NCBI GenBank assembly: GCA_030044295.1
Contig: JASHWB010000127.1
Coordinates: forward strand, 1-7,436
Direction: 5' to 3'
Origin: Candidatus Acidiferrales bacterium
GTDB lineage: Bacteria; Acidobacteriota; Terriglobia; Acidiferrales; UBA7541
DNA: 7,436 nt
Below are positions 5,513 to 7,436 of the stretch, piece after piece (positions within the stretch are counted from its first letter, which is position 1; the number at the start of each line of letters is the position of its first letter). The position numbers and the translations under genes are program-made. The notes under the pieces are model-generated. The model saw only the letters and a program-made list of their open reading frames with translations, did no database searches and had not been told where the DNA came from.

Positions 5513-7141
5513 ATGGCGGCGGAACGAGCGAGCAGTCGAGTGTTGCCGAATGGACTGTCGTCTCGCGATTTTGAGAACGCACTAAAGGAGTTCGCGGCGG
5601 CGATTGGCGATGCAAACGTGATCGCGTCTGGCGAAGCGTTGCAGGACTATCGCGATCCGTTTGCGTTTGCCTCAGCCGATCCGAATGCGTTCGCACCGGC
5701 GGCGGCGGCGAAACCTAGCTCTGTCGAAGAAGTCCGCGCGATTGTGAAGATTGCGAACGAGTTCAAAATTCCGCTATGGGTGGTCTCGCGGGGAAAGAAT
5801 CTGGGTTACGGCGGCCCTGCGCCGCGAGTAGCGGGATCAGTCACGATTGATTTGGGGCGGATGAACCGAATTCTGGAGGTCAGCGAGGAGTTTTGTTACG
5901 CGGTGGTCGAGCCGGGAGTGACTTTTTTTGATCTTTACGAGCATATCCGCGCGAAAAAAGTGAAGCTGTGGCTTTCCGTGCCGGCGCTGGGGTGGGGCAG
6001 CGTGATCGGGAATGCCCTGGATCGCGGCGTAGGCTACACACCATATGGAGAGCATTCGGAGAACCTCTGCGGAATGGAAGTAATGCTGCCGAATGGCGAA
6101 GTGATCCGAACGGGAATGGGCGCGCTGAGCCGTGGCAAAACGTGGCACATGTTCAAGCACGGGTACGGACCTACCGTGGACGGACTTTTCCTGCAATCGA
6201 ATTTGGGGATCGTGACAAAGGCTGGAATATGGCTGATGCCGCAGCCGGATTTTTTCATCGCGTGCGATTTGCAGTTCGAGCGCGAATCAGATTTGGAACA
6301 GATCGTCGATATCACGGGCCGGCTACGACGAGAGGGCATCATTCAAAATACGGCGGTGCTGAGCAACGCGGTACGGCTGATCTCGCGGCTCGGAGCCCGG
6401 GGGAAATGGTTCAAGGGCGATGGCGCGGCGCCGGAAGACGTGGTGCAAAGAAAACTGCGCGAGATGGGGCTGGGCGCGTGGAATTTGCGGTTTGCTGTCT
6501 ATGGGCCCGAGGAACTGGCCGAAGGACGGCTGAAGATTGCGAAAAAAGCGTTTGCGGCGATCTTGGGCTCACGCTTTGAAAGCAAGAAATGGGACGTGAG
6601 AGCGCACAGCCCGGAGGAGTTTACGGCGGCAATCGGGTCGGAGAGCGTGCAGGCGGGAGTTCCGTCGCTTTTCGCGCTGGAGGTGCTGAAGTATCGCGGT
6701 GAAGATGGCGGGCACATCGGATTTTCGCCAATCCTGGCACCGAGCGGAAAAGAGGCGGCGAAACTGGCGAATCTGGTTGGCAGGATGTGCCACGAGCACG
6801 GCTTCGACTACTATGGAGGGTTTTCATTCGGGGGCCGGCATTTGTGGTCGGTAATGATGATTTTGTACGACAAGAAAAATGACGAGCATCGAACGGAGGT
6901 CGATCGGCTATTTCGCAAGCTGGTGAAAGAGGCGGGCGAGCTGGGGTTCGCGGAATACCGGGCTCATGTGGAGTACATGGATTTGGTGGGCGATCCATAT
7001 GATTTCAACGGGCACGCGCTGCGGAGTTTTACGGAAACACTCAAAGATGCCATCGATCCAAACGGTATCCTGGCGCCCGGGAAGCAGGGGATTTGGCCGA
7101 AGGCGATGCGAGGGGCTGGAAGCGCGCATAAGGGCGTTTGA
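5513..7141 (+). CDS. FAD-dependent oxidase, vanillyl-alcohol oxidase / 4-cresol dehydrogenase family
   Basis: A 542-residue flavoenzyme with an N-terminal PCMH-type FAD domain (about 60-245) and a C-terminal cap domain. It is very close in pattern to Penicillium vanillyl-alcohol oxidase (VAO): the FAD loop SRGKNLGYGG (92-101), NALDRGVGYTPYGEH (167-181), GLFLQSNLGIVTKAGIWLMP (224-243) and ILAPGKQGIWP (519-529). Tyr99, Tyr482 and Arg483 match the VAO residues that hold the phenolate (Tyr108, Tyr503, Arg504), Asp170 matches the catalytic Asp170, and His401 in GGHIGFSP matches the histidine that binds FAD covalently (His422). 4-Cresol dehydrogenase uses a tyrosine there and needs a cytochrome c partner, which is absent here, so an O2-using, H2O2-forming oxidase of 4-alkylphenols or vanillyl/eugenol-type substrates is the better guess. 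No signal peptide. The ATG at 5510 is an alternative start. It is divergent from yggX. Exact substrate unknown. Confidence 0.9.
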   Translation: MAAERASSRVLPNGLSSRDFENALKEFAAAIGDANVIASGEALQDYRDPFAFASADPNAFAPAAAAKPSSVEEVRAIVKIANEFKIPLWVVSRGKNLGYGGPAPRVAGSVTIDLGRMNRILEVSEEFCYAVVEPGVTFFDLYEHIRAKKVKLWLSVPALGWGSVIGNALDRGVGYTPYGEHSENLCGMEVMLPNGEVIRTGMGALSRGKTWHMFKHGYGPTVDGLFLQSNLGIVTKAGIWLMPQPDFFIACDLQFERESDLEQIVDITGRLRREGIIQNTAVLSNAVRLISRLGARGKWFKGDGAAPEDVVQRKLREMGLGAWNLRFAVYGPEELAEGRLKIAKKAFAAILGSRFESKKWDVRAHSPEEFTAAIGSESVQAGVPSLFALEVLKYRGEDGGHIGFSPILAPSGKEAAKLANLVGRMCHEHGFDYYGGFSFGGRHLWSVMMILYDKKNDEHRTEVDRLFRKLVKEAGELGFAEYRAHVEYMDLVGDPYDFNGHALRSFTETLKDAIDPNGILAPGKQGIWPKAMRGAGSAHKGV

Positions 7142-7253
7142 ATCAGCGTCACGTTTCATTTGCGGCAGGAGGCGTCCGTCGTTCCGGGGCCGAGGCTCTT
7201 CGACACTCGCCACGGCGCCCGATTTCCGCACGATCCGAGACAGAAGCGCGAAA

Positions 7254-7276
7254 ATCAGGCTGTTCGGGCCTCAGAT
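7254..7276 (+). other. Weak stem-loop before the IS110 leader hairpin
   Basis: ATC+AGGC (7254-7260) can pair with GCCT (7268-7271) and GAT (7274-7276), with a two-base bulge and a seven-base loop. It lies 13 bp before the strong hairpin and may belong to the same structured transcript of the insertion element. The pairing is modest and could be chance. Confidence 0.25.
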
Positions 7277-7289
7277 GGTATGAAAACAG

Positions 7290-7344
7290 GCGTGCCTCCA
7301 AGGGTACGATCGTGCTCGAAGCACAGACCCTGAAGGAGGCACGC
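7290..7344 (+). promoter_or_regulatory. Strong leader hairpin that hides the transposase ribosome site
   Basis: GCGTGCCTCC (7290-7299) pairs perfectly with GGAGGCACGC (7335-7344). Inside, AGGGT (7301-7305) pairs with ACCCT (7327-7331), and GTGCT (7312-7316) with AGCAC (7320-7324) around loop CGA, separated by internal loops (ACGATC opposite AG). The right arm contains GGAGG (7335-7339), the ribosome site six bases before the transposase ATG, so folding would block translation. Hairpins that hide the ribosome site are known in other insertion sequences, where they stop read-through transcripts from making transposase. The same region is where IS110 elements encode their guide (bridge) RNA, so the structure could also be part of that RNA. 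Confidence 0.7.
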
Positions 7345-7345
7345 G

Positions 7346-7436
7346 ATGATCCACGTAGGAGTGGACCTTCACCAGGCATTTTGTTACATGACCGCGCTGG
7401 ATTCAACGGGGCGAACTTTGAAGGCCGGGCCGGTGG
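7346..7436 (+). CDS. IS110-family transposase, N-terminal 30 codons (partial)
   Basis: Only the first 30 residues are in the window. They begin MIHVGVDLHQAFCYMTALD, the characteristic opening of the DEDD (RuvC-like) transposase domain of the IS110 family, in which a beta strand carries the first catalytic aspartate (here Asp7 in GVDLH). The following STGRTLKAGPV continues the expected beta hairpin. These enzymes move DNA by a recombination-like reaction guided by a non-coding bridge RNA encoded in the element's end. The start is supported by GGAGG at 7335-7339, six bases upstream and inside a hairpin. It lies 204 bp after the flavoprotein stop on the same strand. Whether the gene is intact cannot be judged. 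Confidence 0.85.
   Translation, partial: MIHVGVDLHQAFCYMTALDSTGRTLKAGPV

Larger units (their letters stand above)
7290..7436 (+). mobile_element. IS110-family insertion sequence, left part (runs off the window)
   Basis: The element is inferred from the start of an IS110-type transposase and its structured leader. IS110 elements usually lack terminal inverted repeats and often make no target duplication, so the left boundary cannot be fixed from sequence alone. It should lie between the flavoprotein stop (7141) and the leader hairpin. The interval 7142-7289 has no gene and no convincing terminator. The right end is outside the window. Confidence 0.7.

Noticed and set aside
7171..7211. Possible stem GGCG/CGCC with TCG/CGA inside, as a further bridge-RNA loop
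   Set aside because: The arms are 3-4 bp and separated by mismatched bases over a long loop. This is too weak in GC-rich DNA to list as a feature.
1..7436. CRISPR array, tRNA or rRNA gene
   Set aside because: I saw no regularly spaced repeats, no cloverleaf with a T-arm consensus, and no rRNA-like sequence.

Overview
The window is GC-rich bacterial DNA with dense, mostly well-spaced genes and strong GGAGG-type ribosome sites. I read seven complete protein genes and the first 30 codons of an eighth. The gene mix (a secreted cupin with a possible Tat signal, a soil-type aromatic oxidase, a YggX of the 'MVxCVKLG' kind, an IS110 element) would fit a soil bacterium such as an acidobacterium. There is no rRNA or other phylogenetic marker, so this is only a guess.

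Layout. On the + strand, 72-2495 holds a rightward run: an exported single-domain cupin, a dienelactone-hydrolase-family alpha/beta hydrolase, and an aldo/keto reductase. A near-perfect 17-bp palindrome lies upstream of the cupin. Converging on this run with only a 21-bp gap is a minus-strand pair: a benzaldehyde-lyase-like ThDP enzyme (4759 to 3089), followed after 38 bp by an AhpD/carboxymuconolactone-decarboxylase-family protein (3050 to 2517). A 271-bp gap with no convincing gene separates the lyase from yggX (5327 to 5031, minus). A 185-bp divergent region then leads to a large + strand flavoprotein of the vanillyl-alcohol oxidase / 4-cresol dehydrogenase family (5513-7141). The right end carries the start of an IS110-family transposase (from 7346), whose ribosome site is folded into a strong hairpin.

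How the genes may work together (inference). VAO-family enzymes oxidise para-substituted phenols to aromatic alcohols, aldehydes or ketones, and as oxidases release H2O2. Benzaldehyde lyase interconverts benzoin-type 2-hydroxy ketones and aromatic aldehydes. The aldo/keto reductase could reduce such aldehydes or ketones. The dienelactone-hydrolase homologue and cupin are of types often found among aromatic-catabolism genes. The AhpD-like protein and YggX belong to families linked to peroxide and iron stress. A locus for lignin-derived phenylpropanoid or benzoin-like compounds is therefore a coherent hypothesis, but the genes sit on both strands in several transcription units and no ring-cleavage enzyme is present.

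The most distinctive items are the benzaldehyde-lyase homologue, which keeps the unusual catalytic residues but changes two pocket positions, its neighbourhood with a VAO-type flavoenzyme, and the structured leader of the IS110 transposase.
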